From an uncultured Rhodospirillaceae bacterium (GTDB lineage: Bacteria; Pseudomonadota; Alphaproteobacteria; Rhodospirillales; Rhodospirillaceae), in NCBI GenBank assembly GCA_943787205.1, contig CALSLN010000007.1, positions 1 to 64,000 of the forward strand: a stretch of 64,000 bases of DNA, given 5' to 3'. The position numbers and the translations under genes were made by a program. Shown here piece by piece: positions 8,441-17,207 of this stretch (positions are counted from its first letter, which is position 1; the number at the start of each line of letters is the position of its first letter). The notes under the pieces were generated by a model. It did no database searches. It was not told the origin of the DNA and worked only from the letters and a program-made list of their open reading frames with translations.

Positions 8441-9205
8441 CTACATCATGCTCCACGGGAACACCATGTCAGCGTCCATAGCCGCAAAAATTTCACCGAT
8501 TGTGGAGTTATCATCAATGATATTGACCACCAAGCCTGCGAGATCAGCCCGGTTGATAATCCCAAAGGCCTCGCGACTTGCACTCAAGTACGCACGCCCG
8601 GTTGCTGGACCAGACTTCAAACCACCGGGTCGAATGATGGTGTAGTCCAGGCTACTCGCCATTAAGTGATCTTCCGCCTGGGTTTTGAGCGGCAGGATAT
8701 CTTTGAGAAAGTTTCGAGCGGGAAAAGGTGCCGCATCGTAGCTATCTCCTGACCCGACCGTCGTCATCAGGATCATGCGCTTTACGCCCGCCGCTTCAGC
8801 GGCATCGAAGATATTCCGGTTACCAATAAAGTCGGGTTTAGGATCGCAGCTGAAGCAGGCGATGGTCGTCACAACCGATGTGTACGTGTTGTCGACAAAA
8901 GCCGCCTCAACCGAGGGCAAATCCATTGCATCACCAACGACAAACTCTGCGCCGAGGGCTTCCAGCTGTGAACGGTCTGAACTGGGCCGTACAAACGCTG
9001 TCACGCGGTCGCCGCGCTCAATCAGAATTTTCGCTGTCTCAAACCCTGAATTCCGCGTGGCGCCAAAGATAAGGACATGATGGCCACCTTCTGGGGCCTC
9101 GCTCACCTGGGTTTCGTAGACTGGGAACTGATTGGGGATGAACGAGTAGCCCACCAAAGCCACAATCAACACCAAGATGGTCAAGCCGATACGTTTTTTA
9201 GTCAT
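8441..9205 (-). CDS. NmrA-like atypical SDR with N-terminal membrane anchor
   Basis: The 254-residue protein has an N-terminal hydrophobic segment (IGLTILVLIVALVGYSF). It is followed by a Rossmann fold with the NmrA-type nucleotide loop LIFGATRNSGFETAK, then GDAMD after strand 3 and YTIIRPGGL late in the domain. Members bind NAD(P) and act as redox sensors, isomerases or reductases. No classical YxxxK pair is evident. The unusual point is the anchor ahead of a nucleotide-binding domain. AAGGA precedes the ATG. It is the promoter-distal gene of the minus-strand run that starts at 13033, together with a second protein of the same type. Confidence 0.68.
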   Translation of the reverse strand: MTKKRIGLTILVLIVALVGYSFIPNQFPVYETQVSEAPEGGHHVLIFGATRNSGFETAKILIERGDRVTAFVRPSSDRSQLEALGAEFVVGDAMDLPSVEAAFVDNTYTSVVTTIACFSCDPKPDFIGNRNIFDAAEAAGVKRMILMTTVGSGDSYDAAPFPARNFLKDILPLKTQAEDHLMASSLDYTIIRPGGLKSGPATGRAYLSASREAFGIINRADLAGLVVNIIDDNSTIGEIFAAMDADMVFPWSMM

Positions 9206-9232
9206 GTTCGAAATCCTTGCCTTGAATTCGCT

Positions 9233-10231
9233 TTAGCCAGGGTACTGCGCAACACCGGACAATGAATTGTTCTGGCCAATGAAATCGCTTTGGACAATCT
9301 CACCAGTTTCAACACTGACTAGCACGACCTGGCCGCTGAAGAAATTACCAACGATGATGTTTTTACCATCAGCCGTCGGGGCGCAAGCCGCCCAGCCACC
9401 ACTATCCATGTCGTAGTACTTAATGATGTCGCCGGTGTTTTGGTCCAACGTCACCATGCCGTTGCCCGTACTGATGAGCAGCGAGCCATCGACCATAGGC
9501 ATCATGGTGAGCACCATGAAAATTTCTTCGTGCTCATCAAACACCTTGAGGTCCGGCCGTTGCTTGTCATTAGCGAGGTCGTATTGCATGACCCGGTTTC
9601 CGGTCTCAGAAATGTAAATCATGCGAGTGTCGTTGTCGGTCAACACCGTAGACGTCGACCCGTGAATACCAGAAACGCCGCCATGCACTTCGCTTTGATA
9701 CTCTGCAAGCAACTCCGCATTGGAATCGAACTTAAAAAGCCATCCGTCGCCAATGACATCGCGCCCTGGAAGCAAATTAAACCGTGTGGTCAAGGGAGGA
9801 ACACCAAGCTTCTCTCCGATCAAGTGCTCGCCAAAATAGAGGCTGCCGTCTTGACCAAACGTTACGCTGCTAAGCGTGCGGTCTGAAAATTTACGCACCG
9901 GCTTTTGGATTCCGTCACTACCAATTTCAACAATGGCTGGCGTGCCTTGTGCAAACGCCCACAACGTACCGTCCGGCTGAAAGGCGAGCCCGCCGATTTT
10001 ATGTTTGGTGCCCTCAGTGTAGAGCGTCCCTTTAAGTTTAAGATCAGACCCGTACTGAAAAATCCGCCCTGTACCCATGTGGTCATCGGTCGGGTGATCC
10101 ATAATCGTCGCGGCAACAAAGATATCGCCCGTCTCGAACGGCTTGAAATCAGACACACGGTCTTCAGCCAAAGTCGGCGATGTGATTGCCAATGCTGCGG
10201 CTGCAGCCATGAGAGTGCGGCGATTAAACAT
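9233..10231 (-). CDS. Secreted beta-propeller protein, SMP-30/gluconolactonase-like
   Basis: The 332-residue protein starts with a cleavable signal (MFNRRTLMAAAAALAITSPT), including an NRRTLM motif that may favour the Tat route. The mature part has repeated strand-turn units such as GTLWAFAQGTPAIVEI, GSLYFGEHL, RMIYISETGNRV and GSLLISTGNG, typical of six-bladed SMP-30/gluconolactonase/strictosidine-synthase-like propellers. Several blades have Asp/Asn residues that could bind a metal. No function is assignable beyond a likely periplasmic hydrolase, lactonase or binding role. The ribosome-binding site is AAGGAG. It sits between the cytochrome-GLUG gene (39 bp gap) and an anchored SDR (27 bp gap), so an operon is likely. 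Confidence 0.62.
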   Translation of the reverse strand: MFNRRTLMAAAAALAITSPTLAEDRVSDFKPFETGDIFVAATIMDHPTDDHMGTGRIFQYGSDLKLKGTLYTEGTKHKIGGLAFQPDGTLWAFAQGTPAIVEIGSDGIQKPVRKFSDRTLSSVTFGQDGSLYFGEHLIGEKLGVPPLTTRFNLLPGRDVIGDGWLFKFDSNAELLAEYQSEVHGGVSGIHGSTSTVLTDNDTRMIYISETGNRVMQYDLANDKQRPDLKVFDEHEEIFMVLTMMPMVDGSLLISTGNGMVTLDQNTGDIIKYYDMDSGGWAACAPTADGKNIIVGNFFSGQVVLVSVETGEIVQSDFIGQNNSLSGVAQYPG

Positions 10232-10270
10232 AGTCAGTCTCCTTTATATATGCGGAGCGCTTGAAGCGCT

Positions 10271-12130
10271 TTATCCCTGTTGCCCACCGGCCTGTTCAGC
10301 ACAGCGTATAGATGGTGACTCAGATGATGAGCCGAAATCCCAGATGTAGTTGTCCGGTGAACGTTCCTCTGGATCGATAAATCCGTTGGCGTTGTTATCG
10401 CAGTAGTAGTCAATAAGATCTCCGACGGGAGATTGATCAGGAGACCAGCCGGTTTGATTACCAGACAGCTTGGTCAGATCAGCGGCATCTTTCGTTTGCG
10501 CCGCAGCCGACCAATAGCTTTTCACCTCTTCACCCTCGACAATAATGCCGGAGATTCCACCTGAGGTGCCGCCACTCGTTACGGACCCCGCTGCGAAACT
10601 GCGTTTCACCGTACCGTTGTTGCGACCGACGAGCCCACCAACGGTATCACCGCCGATAACAGAGCCCGTCGCGTAGCTGTTGCGGACATCGCTCAAGGAA
10701 TTAAAGCCAACGAGGCCACCGACATTATTGCCGTCACCCTCAACCGTGTTGGTTGCATAGCTGTTGCGGATTTTTCCATCCGTGTTCATGCCAACCAAAC
10801 CGCCAACATCATTGGACCCAATGATCGAGCCTTCCGCGTAACTGCTCAGGATAAAGCCGAACGTGTTGAGGCCAACGAGCCCGCCCATGCCACGGCTAGC
10901 GGCCACCTGCATGTTCGCCTTACTAAAATAGGCAGCACCACGCATGTCTCCAATGAGGCCGCCCGTGGCTTGATCGCCCGACGCCATGCCAGAAGATTCA
11001 CCGTAAGCAACAAGGCCGCCATTACCCCCAACCAATCCACCAATAGCCGTGACACCAGCGACTTCGCCGTGAGCACTATTTTTGAAGACGATTCCGAAGT
11101 TGCTACCAACGAGCATGCCAACGCCGCCGCGGCCAAACACAACCGCATCTTCCATAACAATATTACGCACGGTTCCCTGCTGACCCAGCACGCCGAAGAG
11201 ACCAACACCGCCACCGCCTGGCTTCGAGATGTTCACGTTACGAATGACATGCCCCTGGCCATCGACGATGCCCTGAAAGCCAAAGCGGTCAAAACTGACC
11301 ATGCAATTGCCTTCAACGCCACAATCACCAATAGGCTCAAACGCCTCGATGGACGACGCATCAAGGTCGCGAACAATTTGATAATTTCGGCTCATGCGAA
11401 CGGCGCGATCCAGCGTCGCGCTTGCACCTTCTTTTGCACCGAAACTGCCAATGGCTTCGAACTGCTGAATACTGCAAATCTCAAAGAAGCCGTCGCCGCT
11501 CGCATCAGTGACGAATTCTCCAGCGTCCTTGGGGGCTGCGTCGAATGCATCCGCCAGGCCATCGTTGTCTGAGTCTGTAGTCGCATCACCCATAATCGCA
11601 GCACAGGCTGACACATCGACTTCGGCTGTGATTTGGCTAGCGTCGTAGACCGCTTGCGCCAGCATGCTGTTGTACTTCGCAATTTGATCGCTGTGATCGA
11701 ACTTGGGTGGGGCCCCTGCCCCTTGTGGAGGACCACCAGCCTGCTGGCCGCCCTGCTCCTCAGCAGGCAAGCCATCCCGCTTCCGCTGACGAATTTCGCG
11801 ACGCGTTAGATATCCAGGCTGGTCCGCATAGTAGGCCGCGATATCCTCTAATTCCTGATCTGTACGACCGAGGACCGACCCACGCATAAGGGAGTGCGTG
11901 CGACTACCATCCTTATACTGCTGGAGCGCCATGAAAATGTAGCGTTCGTGCTGACCGCCAATTTTTGGATTCACTGGTGATGGACTGTAGCCGTCGGGGC
12001 CGTGACAGGCAAAACAGTCCCGCGCGAGACGCTTGCCTGCGTCTGCATCCCCCTTGGCGATAGCGTTTTGCGACATACCGAACGCGAAGATGACGACAAC
12101 CAATACAAACGACATATTCAGTGAGCGCAT
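10271..12130 (-). CDS. Cytochrome c domain fused to a GLUG-repeat domain
   Basis: The 619-residue exported protein has a signal peptide (LVVVIFAFGMSQNAIAKG). A class I cytochrome c domain follows at roughly residues 25-105, with haem motif CFACH and a distal methionine probably in HSLMRGSVLG. Next come a low-complexity Gln/Gly/Pro linker and a TSP3-like calcium motif, DSDNDGLADAFD. From about residue 215 onward the protein is built of GLUG-type repeats (GGLVGLN, GGLVGMN, GGLVGFN, GGLVGRN), each followed by an NSYA-type strand. GLUG repeats usually belong to surface or adhesin proteins, so joining one to a monohaem cytochrome c is unusual. The gene lies inside the LysR-divergent run. Confidence 0.7.
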   Translation of the reverse strand: MRSLNMSFVLVVVIFAFGMSQNAIAKGDADAGKRLARDCFACHGPDGYSPSPVNPKIGGQHERYIFMALQQYKDGSRTHSLMRGSVLGRTDQELEDIAAYYADQPGYLTRREIRQRKRDGLPAEEQGGQQAGGPPQGAGAPPKFDHSDQIAKYNSMLAQAVYDASQITAEVDVSACAAIMGDATTDSDNDGLADAFDAAPKDAGEFVTDASGDGFFEICSIQQFEAIGSFGAKEGASATLDRAVRMSRNYQIVRDLDASSIEAFEPIGDCGVEGNCMVSFDRFGFQGIVDGQGHVIRNVNISKPGGGGVGLFGVLGQQGTVRNIVMEDAVVFGRGGVGMLVGSNFGIVFKNSAHGEVAGVTAIGGLVGGNGGLVAYGESSGMASGDQATGGLIGDMRGAAYFSKANMQVAASRGMGGLVGLNTFGFILSSYAEGSIIGSNDVGGLVGMNTDGKIRNSYATNTVEGDGNNVGGLVGFNSLSDVRNSYATGSVIGGDTVGGLVGRNNGTVKRSFAAGSVTSGGTSGGISGIIVEGEEVKSYWSAAAQTKDAADLTKLSGNQTGWSPDQSPVGDLIDYYCDNNANGFIDPEERSPDNYIWDFGSSSESPSIRCAEQAGGQQG

Positions 12131-12163
12131 AACTGTTCTCTAATCCCAATTTTAAATGATGGT

Positions 12164-13033
12164 CTAATTGTTGACGCATCCCCAGTTTTGCAGGGATGAC
12201 CCTGGCGGACAAACGTCAGTGTACATACCTATAGTCTTACCGATGAATTCATTTGAGACAACTTGCTCAACAGTGAATGCGGCAAAGTCAGCGTATGTCA
12301 AAAGCGTGCGCTTTGGGGTCAATTTGGCACGCCCTTGATTGGTCGCTACGACCTGTAAGTTTCCAACGGCCGGTTCGTCGATCAGGAAACCAGGACGTAG
12401 CACTACGGTGTCTAAACCACTCACCCGGACAATTGCTTCCATATCGCGGTCATCTTGATACGCGGTTCGCATCGCCCAGATGTACTGCTCGTAAGGTGTA
12501 GCGTCAGCCGCAGGTGGCCCTTCCACCGGAATGATTTCAGCGAGCGATGAACTCGCGACGATGAGTCGCTTTGCACCCTTATTCTTCATCGCTTGAATGA
12601 TATTGGCGGTACCCTGCGAGACCAATTCGGTCGGACCGAAATCACCGTCATTCGCTGGGTCCAGAATCGGTTTTGGACCGACCATAGAGACCACAACTTG
12701 AACGCCATCAAGTACCGCCTCTAAAGACCCAACGTCATAGACATCCCCTTTTACGGCGGTGAATCTTTCATGGGTGAAGGTGATCTCTTCTGGTCGCCGA
12801 GCCAGCCCAATAACCTCATGCCCCATCGCAATGGCCTGAGGAATGATTTCCCCACCGGCGCGTGATGTTGCGCCGATCAGCAAGACCTTAATGCTAGAGG
12901 TCTCACTAGACTCATCGGCCTGCGCGATGGAAAAACCAGGCACTAAAGCTAGAGCGTAGCTTCCAAGTAGAGCGACCAAGAGCTTTCCTCTGAAAGCGCT
13001 CAAAAGCTGAGCAGCGGCAGTGCAAATGACCAT
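12164..13033 (-). CDS. NmrA-like atypical SDR with N-terminal signal sequence
   Basis: Start ATG 13033 has GGGAAAAG just upstream and gives a 289-residue product; an in-frame start at 13081 adds 16 unlikely residues. The N-terminus has a hydrophobic core ending FSIAQA, a signal-peptidase I-like site, followed by a Rossmann domain with VLLIGATSRAGGEI and later VVLRPGFLI. Like the protein at 8441-9205 it looks like an NAD(P)-binding protein directed to or across the membrane. The C-terminal tail has two Cys residues (CPPGSSLQNWGC) that could form a periplasmic disulfide. It is the promoter-proximal gene of the minus-strand run and is divergent from the LysR gene. Confidence 0.66.
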   Translation of the reverse strand: MVICTAAAQLLSAFRGKLLVALLGSYALALVPGFSIAQADESSETSSIKVLLIGATSRAGGEIIPQAIAMGHEVIGLARRPEEITFTHERFTAVKGDVYDVGSLEAVLDGVQVVVSMVGPKPILDPANDGDFGPTELVSQGTANIIQAMKNKGAKRLIVASSSLAEIIPVEGPPAADATPYEQYIWAMRTAYQDDRDMEAIVRVSGLDTVVLRPGFLIDEPAVGNLQVVATNQGRAKLTPKRTLLTYADFAAFTVEQVVSNEFIGKTIGMYTDVCPPGSSLQNWGCVNN

Positions 13034-13126
13034 GTCTTTTCCCAATCTTCCTTGGCGCGAACCCACAACCTTGCAAACCATAGCTGTCGTGGGGCATTGC
13101 AGACCAACGACTTTGAATCTAGTTTG

Positions 13127-13141
13127 ACAATTAATGGTTGT
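13127..13141. promoter_or_regulatory. Candidate LysR operator dyad between divergent genes
   Basis: The 138-bp space between the SDR start (13033) and the LysR start (13172) contains an ACAA-N7-TTGT inverted repeat. It overlaps a TTGACA hexamer at 13125-13130. LysR-type regulators usually bind such interrupted dyads next to the divergent gene they control. No well-spaced -10 box accompanies the TTGACA, so the promoter itself is not defined. Confidence 0.3.
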
Positions 13142-13171
13142 TAGAATGGCGATGGGAAAGGCGGCCTTTCA

Positions 13172-14101
13172 ATGGAATTACGGCAATTGCAGCATTTTCT
13201 GGCCGTGCTCGAAACCGGCAGTTTTCATGGTGCTGCAGACCAAACAGGGTTAACGCAACAAGCGATTAGCAGAAGCATTAAGAAGCTTGAGCAGGAGTTG
13301 GGCGTCACTGTGCTGGAACGCAAGGCACGCACCCGGCACAAAGTGACCGCCACCGCATCTGGCCGCATTCTGATTCCTCGCGCTCAGGTCATGCTCGCTG
13401 AGGCGGCCGCCTTTCAAAACGAGATCAAAGATTACCAAGGGACCGGCAGTAACATTGTACGCGTGGGAGCGACCCCTGCAGAAGCGCGAACCCTGGTCCC
13501 ACGCATCATCTCAGCGTTCACTGACAAATATCCTGAAACACGCGTACAGGTAATCATCGACCAAGGCCAGAAAGTGCTCGAGAACATCTCATCGGGCGTC
13601 CACGACCTTGCCATCTGCAGCGAACCAAGAGGCGGCATCACACATGGGTACAAGGCAGAGAAGATTGTAAAAAACCAAAGCATTTTTGTTGCGCGCAGCG
13701 GTCACCCGTTGGCAAAAAAGTCCAGGTTGAAAATTGAAGACTTAGCGACCTTTGGATGGGTGTCAGCCGGATTATTCGAACACACTATTTTCGAGTTCAT
13801 CCGCATTTTTAACGACGCACAACTGAAACACCCCTTTCACGCCCTTGAAACCACATCCACCGAACTTGCGATCAAGAGCATTGAAGACAATGACTACGTC
13901 GCGTTAATGCCAACCCTTCTCGCACACGACAGCATTCTGTCCGGCTCTCTATGCAGGCTAAAAATGAGCAGGCATGTCAGTGATACATGGTCGAGTATGA
14001 TGGTGAGCCGCTCCCACTCGCCCCTCAACCAAATGACGGCGGCATTCCGAGATACCGCACGAGAGATATCTCTGAACTTTGACGCTGAAGCTGCAATGTA
14101 G
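13172..14101 (+). CDS. LysR-family transcriptional regulator
   Basis: This 309-residue regulator has the standard LysR helix-turn-helix at residues 1-60 (MELRQLQHFLAVLETGSFHG, TQQAISRSIKKLEQELG). An effector-binding domain follows, with VRVGATPAEARTLVPRII as its first strand-helix and paired RD1/RD2 subdomains. LysR proteins typically control the adjacent divergent gene, here the SDR/cytochrome-GLUG/propeller/SDR run, and sense a small metabolite. A short hairpin (AAAGG-CGG-CCTTT) covers the region just upstream of the ATG. The effector cannot be read from the sequence. Confidence 0.85.
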   Translation: MELRQLQHFLAVLETGSFHGAADQTGLTQQAISRSIKKLEQELGVTVLERKARTRHKVTATASGRILIPRAQVMLAEAAAFQNEIKDYQGTGSNIVRVGATPAEARTLVPRIISAFTDKYPETRVQVIIDQGQKVLENISSGVHDLAICSEPRGGITHGYKAEKIVKNQSIFVARSGHPLAKKSRLKIEDLATFGWVSAGLFEHTIFEFIRIFNDAQLKHPFHALETTSTELAIKSIEDNDYVALMPTLLAHDSILSGSLCRLKMSRHVSDTWSSMMVSRSHSPLNQMTAAFRDTAREISLNFDAEAAM

Positions 14102-14115
14102 CGAAAGAGAAAAGC

Positions 14116-14796
14116 ATGAGACCGATCACTATTCTGCTTAGCCTTGCCCTGACGTTCTCTTATGCGCCGACTCATGCTGGTATGAGCGAAAGGGCCCACG
14201 ATACCAACGCCACACTGGAGCTCATTGCCACCTTTGTTGGTGGATCGTACGACAACAGCACGCAAATCGCTGCTCAGGAGATGGCCGGCCTCGCCCCAGA
14301 CACCCGAGGGACACCCATACATCAAGTTATCACGCCGATTAAAATCGCCGGGTTTAGTGGCCTTCAGTATTTTTTCCAATTGGGCGCTAGCAAGTCCACA
14401 GAGTCAATTTTCAGCACCGGATTCTACCAGTTTCACACCGTGTCAGGCTTACCGCTTATGACAATGTATATGTTTGACGATGTGAACCGTTTCAAAAACA
14501 CCCACCTCACCCCGGAAATTTTTAAGGCTGTCACGCTCAATGATGTTCACACGACAAAGGGCTGCGAGTTCTATCTTTCCGTAGACACAGCAAAAACGCA
14601 GGTCAAAGGAGAGATGAAAGAGGATGCCTGTTTTCCCACCGACAGACGGACCGGCAAGGCTATGCGACACCAAGACGTGCTGGTGATTAAGGACGGCGAA
14701 TTCTGGAATGACCCAGCGTTCTACGACCTAGACAACACCGTGCTTATGAAAAACATGAGTGGCGACTACCAAAAACAAATTCGTTACGCGAAGTAA
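14116..14796 (+). CDS. Exported CpcT/CpeT-like protein
   Basis: The 226-residue protein has a signal peptide (MRPITILLSLALTFSYAPTHA). The domain resembles CpcT/CpeT: FVGGSYDNSTQ near the start, FYQFHTVSG centrally, a GCEFYLSVD strand in place of the family's GC-containing strand, then VKGEMKEDACFP and a late DxxVLxKN strand. In cyanobacteria the family attaches phycobilins to phycobiliproteins. Distant homologues occur in bacteria without phycobilisomes, where the role is unknown. A chromophore lyase function is not implied here. It starts 15 bp after the LysR gene on the same strand, so co-transcription is likely. Confidence 0.55.
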   Translation: MRPITILLSLALTFSYAPTHAGMSERAHDTNATLELIATFVGGSYDNSTQIAAQEMAGLAPDTRGTPIHQVITPIKIAGFSGLQYFFQLGASKSTESIFSTGFYQFHTVSGLPLMTMYMFDDVNRFKNTHLTPEIFKAVTLNDVHTTKGCEFYLSVDTAKTQVKGEMKEDACFPTDRRTGKAMRHQDVLVIKDGEFWNDPAFYDLDNTVLMKNMSGDYQKQIRYAK

Positions 14797-14808
14797 CGAA
14801 TAATCATT

Positions 14809-15306
14809 TTATGCCGGATCGGGCCGCAACCGCCATTCGCGCCACCGCTTATTATCTTTGTATTGAATGATCACAAAAGTGGGGATGGTGATCTGCCCAC
14901 CTTCAAGATTGTAGCGATCGTACTCAATTTGAACCATCGTGTTGCCGATGGACCCGAGCTTCTCAACCTCTGCGCCATCCCAACTGGAGCCGAAGTCACC
15001 GGCGAAAAAGGTGTTCATGACTTCGATGGTTTTGTCCCGGCCCTTGACCAACAACTTGGGGGATTCTGGCCCGTGAAGTTCATAAGTGGCGAAGTCTTCC
15101 GCCATATGGGAGCGGGTCGCCTCCATGTCCTTGCGCTCAAAGGCGGCCGATGAAGCATCCATACTGGCTTCAAAAGCCTCGGGATACTCTCCGTCGACCC
15201 AGCGCATGGCCGTGCCTTGAGCAAAACTGCCCACGCTCAAAGCGCCAATGCCAATGCCACAGACGAGCGCGAGACCGATTGATACAGTGTGCGTGCGAAG
15301 TTTCAT
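14809..15306 (-). CDS. Exported SnoaL/NTF2-like protein
   Basis: The ATG at 15306 has a GGGGGAA stretch upstream and gives a 165-residue product with a signal peptide (TVSIGLALVCGIGIGALSVG ending SFAQG). The remainder has the length and pattern of one SnoaL/NTF2-like cone: a helix FEASMDASSAAFERKDME, then MAEDFATYEL, KGRDKTIEVMNTFF and closing beta strands. Such folds include small isomerases, cyclases and binding proteins, and no catalytic pair is certain here. A longer frame to 15393 is rejected as unlike a signal sequence. The gene converges on the CpeT-like gene. Confidence 0.58.
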   Translation of the reverse strand: MKLRTHTVSIGLALVCGIGIGALSVGSFAQGTAMRWVDGEYPEAFEASMDASSAAFERKDMEATRSHMAEDFATYELHGPESPKLLVKGRDKTIEVMNTFFAGDFGSSWDGAEVEKLGSIGNTMVQIEYDRYNLEGGQITIPTFVIIQYKDNKRWREWRLRPDPA

Positions 15307-15421
15307 GATGCCATTCCCCCAATAATGATGGGGACAGCCTACGCAGGCTTTGTAAGCGTGTGAAATGACATTTGTGGGGAACGACCGCATCATGGAGTTA
15401 AACCGATGGGGCTAAATCGCC

Positions 15422-16591
15422 TCAAAAGCTACCTGAAAGCTGCATCAAAAGACCGTCCGTCTGTCCTGTACCGCCCTTCAACGTGCTCGTTCCTGCAATA
15501 AGGAGCGTGTCAGAGTCCGTCGTAATCACCGAGTACCCTGCCTCCTCCTCAGAACCATCGTAGGTTTTTTCAGAAATCACACGACCAAAGCGATCCATCG
15601 TCGCAACATATATGTCGTTGTCTTCGAGAAGTCCCTTCACGCCACCGACGAGAACGAACCCATCGTCCTTCGGTGAAATATCGCGCACGATCTTGGAGCC
15701 TTCACCAGAAATAGTGGTCTCCCAAATCTGATCACCGTCCCCATCAAGACTTAGGACCCAGGTGTCATCCGAGTCAATTCTATCAAACTGAGGGCCGAGC
15801 GTGCCCATGATGACAACGCTTCCTTTTCGGCCTTGCACAACACGGGTCGCTTGATCCTCGTACAGTCCGCCGTACAAGCGTTGCCACACAATTTCTCCCT
15901 TGGAATCAAGCCGAACGACCCACCAGTCAGAGTACCGGCCATCATCTTTCTGCGTGGTTCGACCAACCACAATCGAGTCACCATCCTCCATTGCAACAAT
16001 ATCTTCGCCAGCCCCGTCCCCGAAATTCTTCTCCCACAGAACCTCACCGTCCGCGTCAACTTTCACGACCCAGCGTTCACTGACGAAGGTCCCTACATTT
16101 GTGTAGTAGCCCGTCAAGATCACGCCGCCATCTGCTGTTGCAGCCAAGGCGGTCGCACCATCGATCTGTCTGCCGCCCAACTCTATGTCCCAAACAACGT
16201 TGCCGAGCGGATCAACTTTCAGGACACGCATCTGCGAATTCGTGCCAATTGCGTCTATGAAAATATGTCCGCTGACAACAAAATTACCGTCTTCGAGCTG
16301 AACGATATCCGTTGCGGCGCCGGAGAATTCTTCGTCAAAGTATTTCTGCCACACAACTGCGCCATCGCCGTCAACGCTCATCAACCACAATGCCGGATCA
16401 TCCTGCCCCGCGGGGACGCCGGTTCCGCCGAGCAGGTAAGCCTCATCTGACACGAAACTACCCGTGTACAGTTGCTCGTTATCCCCTCCGCCAAAGGTTT
16501 GGTTCCACCCAATTTCAATCTCGGACTCACAAGCCGACATAAGAAAAAGGACAGGTACGAGGACAAGTCTGAAAAACAACGTCTTGAACAT
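15422..16591 (-). CDS. Lipoprotein with PQQ-like beta-propeller repeats
   Basis: From ATG 16591 the product has 389 residues and a lipobox, FLMSAC, predicting a lipid-anchored Cys at about residue 19. The mature part consists of repeated units of about 50 residues with the pattern VVKVDADGEVLWEKNFG and DGGVILTGYYT. This arrangement is seen in PQQ-like or delta-60 propeller proteins. No cofactor or catalytic residues stand out. It may be a surface scaffold or ligand-binding protein. An open frame extends to 16873 but lacks a signal sequence at that end. The gene is divergent from the small protein at 16828. Confidence 0.6.
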   Translation of the reverse strand: MFKTLFFRLVLVPVLFLMSACESEIEIGWNQTFGGGDNEQLYTGSFVSDEAYLLGGTGVPAGQDDPALWLMSVDGDGAVVWQKYFDEEFSGAATDIVQLEDGNFVVSGHIFIDAIGTNSQMRVLKVDPLGNVVWDIELGGRQIDGATALAATADGGVILTGYYTNVGTFVSERWVVKVDADGEVLWEKNFGDGAGEDIVAMEDGDSIVVGRTTQKDDGRYSDWWVVRLDSKGEIVWQRLYGGLYEDQATRVVQGRKGSVVIMGTLGPQFDRIDSDDTWVLSLDGDGDQIWETTISGEGSKIVRDISPKDDGFVLVGGVKGLLEDNDIYVATMDRFGRVISEKTYDGSEEEAGYSVITTDSDTLLIAGTSTLKGGTGQTDGLLMQLSGSF

Positions 16592-16827
16592 GGGGACTCT
16601 ATCTAATGGACGGAAACACGCAGCGAAACACGCATTAAGAGAGATTCGTTCTACACCGCGCAACTTCTGCACTGCAACACAATGGTATGCGCTTGGTCGC
16701 AGGCGGGACGGGTAAACATTGGAACGTTGACTCCCATCAATGCCATATGGCCATGCTGAGCCTCTAATTGGACGATGGCCTTCGTGTTTGCAGGCCGCTA
16801 GTGGAACTCTCACGAGGAGTAAAGAAT

Positions 16828-17178
16828 ATGGCGAAGCTAAAAACGACCCGACCGACCTATGCGGTCGATGCAATCCCTTCTGACATCACGGACGCTCAGT
16901 ATCTAGGTAACCCCGTCTTAGATAACCTTGTCAGCACCGTAATTGCGATGGGGACGGAAATGTGGGCGACCAAGCGGCGCCTAAAAGTGGTTGAGGCGGT
17001 GATGGAACAAAAAGGCGTCACCAGCGAGATGATCGAGCAGTACGTCCCCACCGACGCACAGGCTGAGGCCTGGGAAGTTGACAGAGATCGCTTCATTGAC
17101 CTTGCCTTCGGGCCACTGACTCACACCAGCGGCACCCACTTCTCGTCCGACTTTAAAAAGCGCGGCGACGACAGTTGA
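16828..17178 (+). CDS. Conserved-looking small protein of unknown function
   Basis: The ATG at 16828 follows a clear GAGGAG site, giving 116 residues with no signal peptide. The protein is mostly helical and charged, with a segment VLDNLVSTVIAMGTEMWATK and an acidic middle. I do not recognise the family. It precedes the Tat-type methyltransferase by 29 bp on the same strand, so the two are probably one operon. The pairing suggests a partner or regulatory subunit, but nothing in the sequence proves it. Confidence 0.55.
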   Translation: MAKLKTTRPTYAVDAIPSDITDAQYLGNPVLDNLVSTVIAMGTEMWATKRRLKVVEAVMEQKGVTSEMIEQYVPTDAQAEAWEVDRDRFIDLAFGPLTHTSGTHFSSDFKKRGDDS

Positions 17179-17207
17179 TTTGAGCCGACAGGCAAAGGAG
17201 AAAACAC

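Noticed and set aside
10970-11572. 200-codon frame opposite the cytochrome-GLUG gene
   Set aside because: Antisense to a gene with a haem motif and regular repeats; it follows from the repeat composition.
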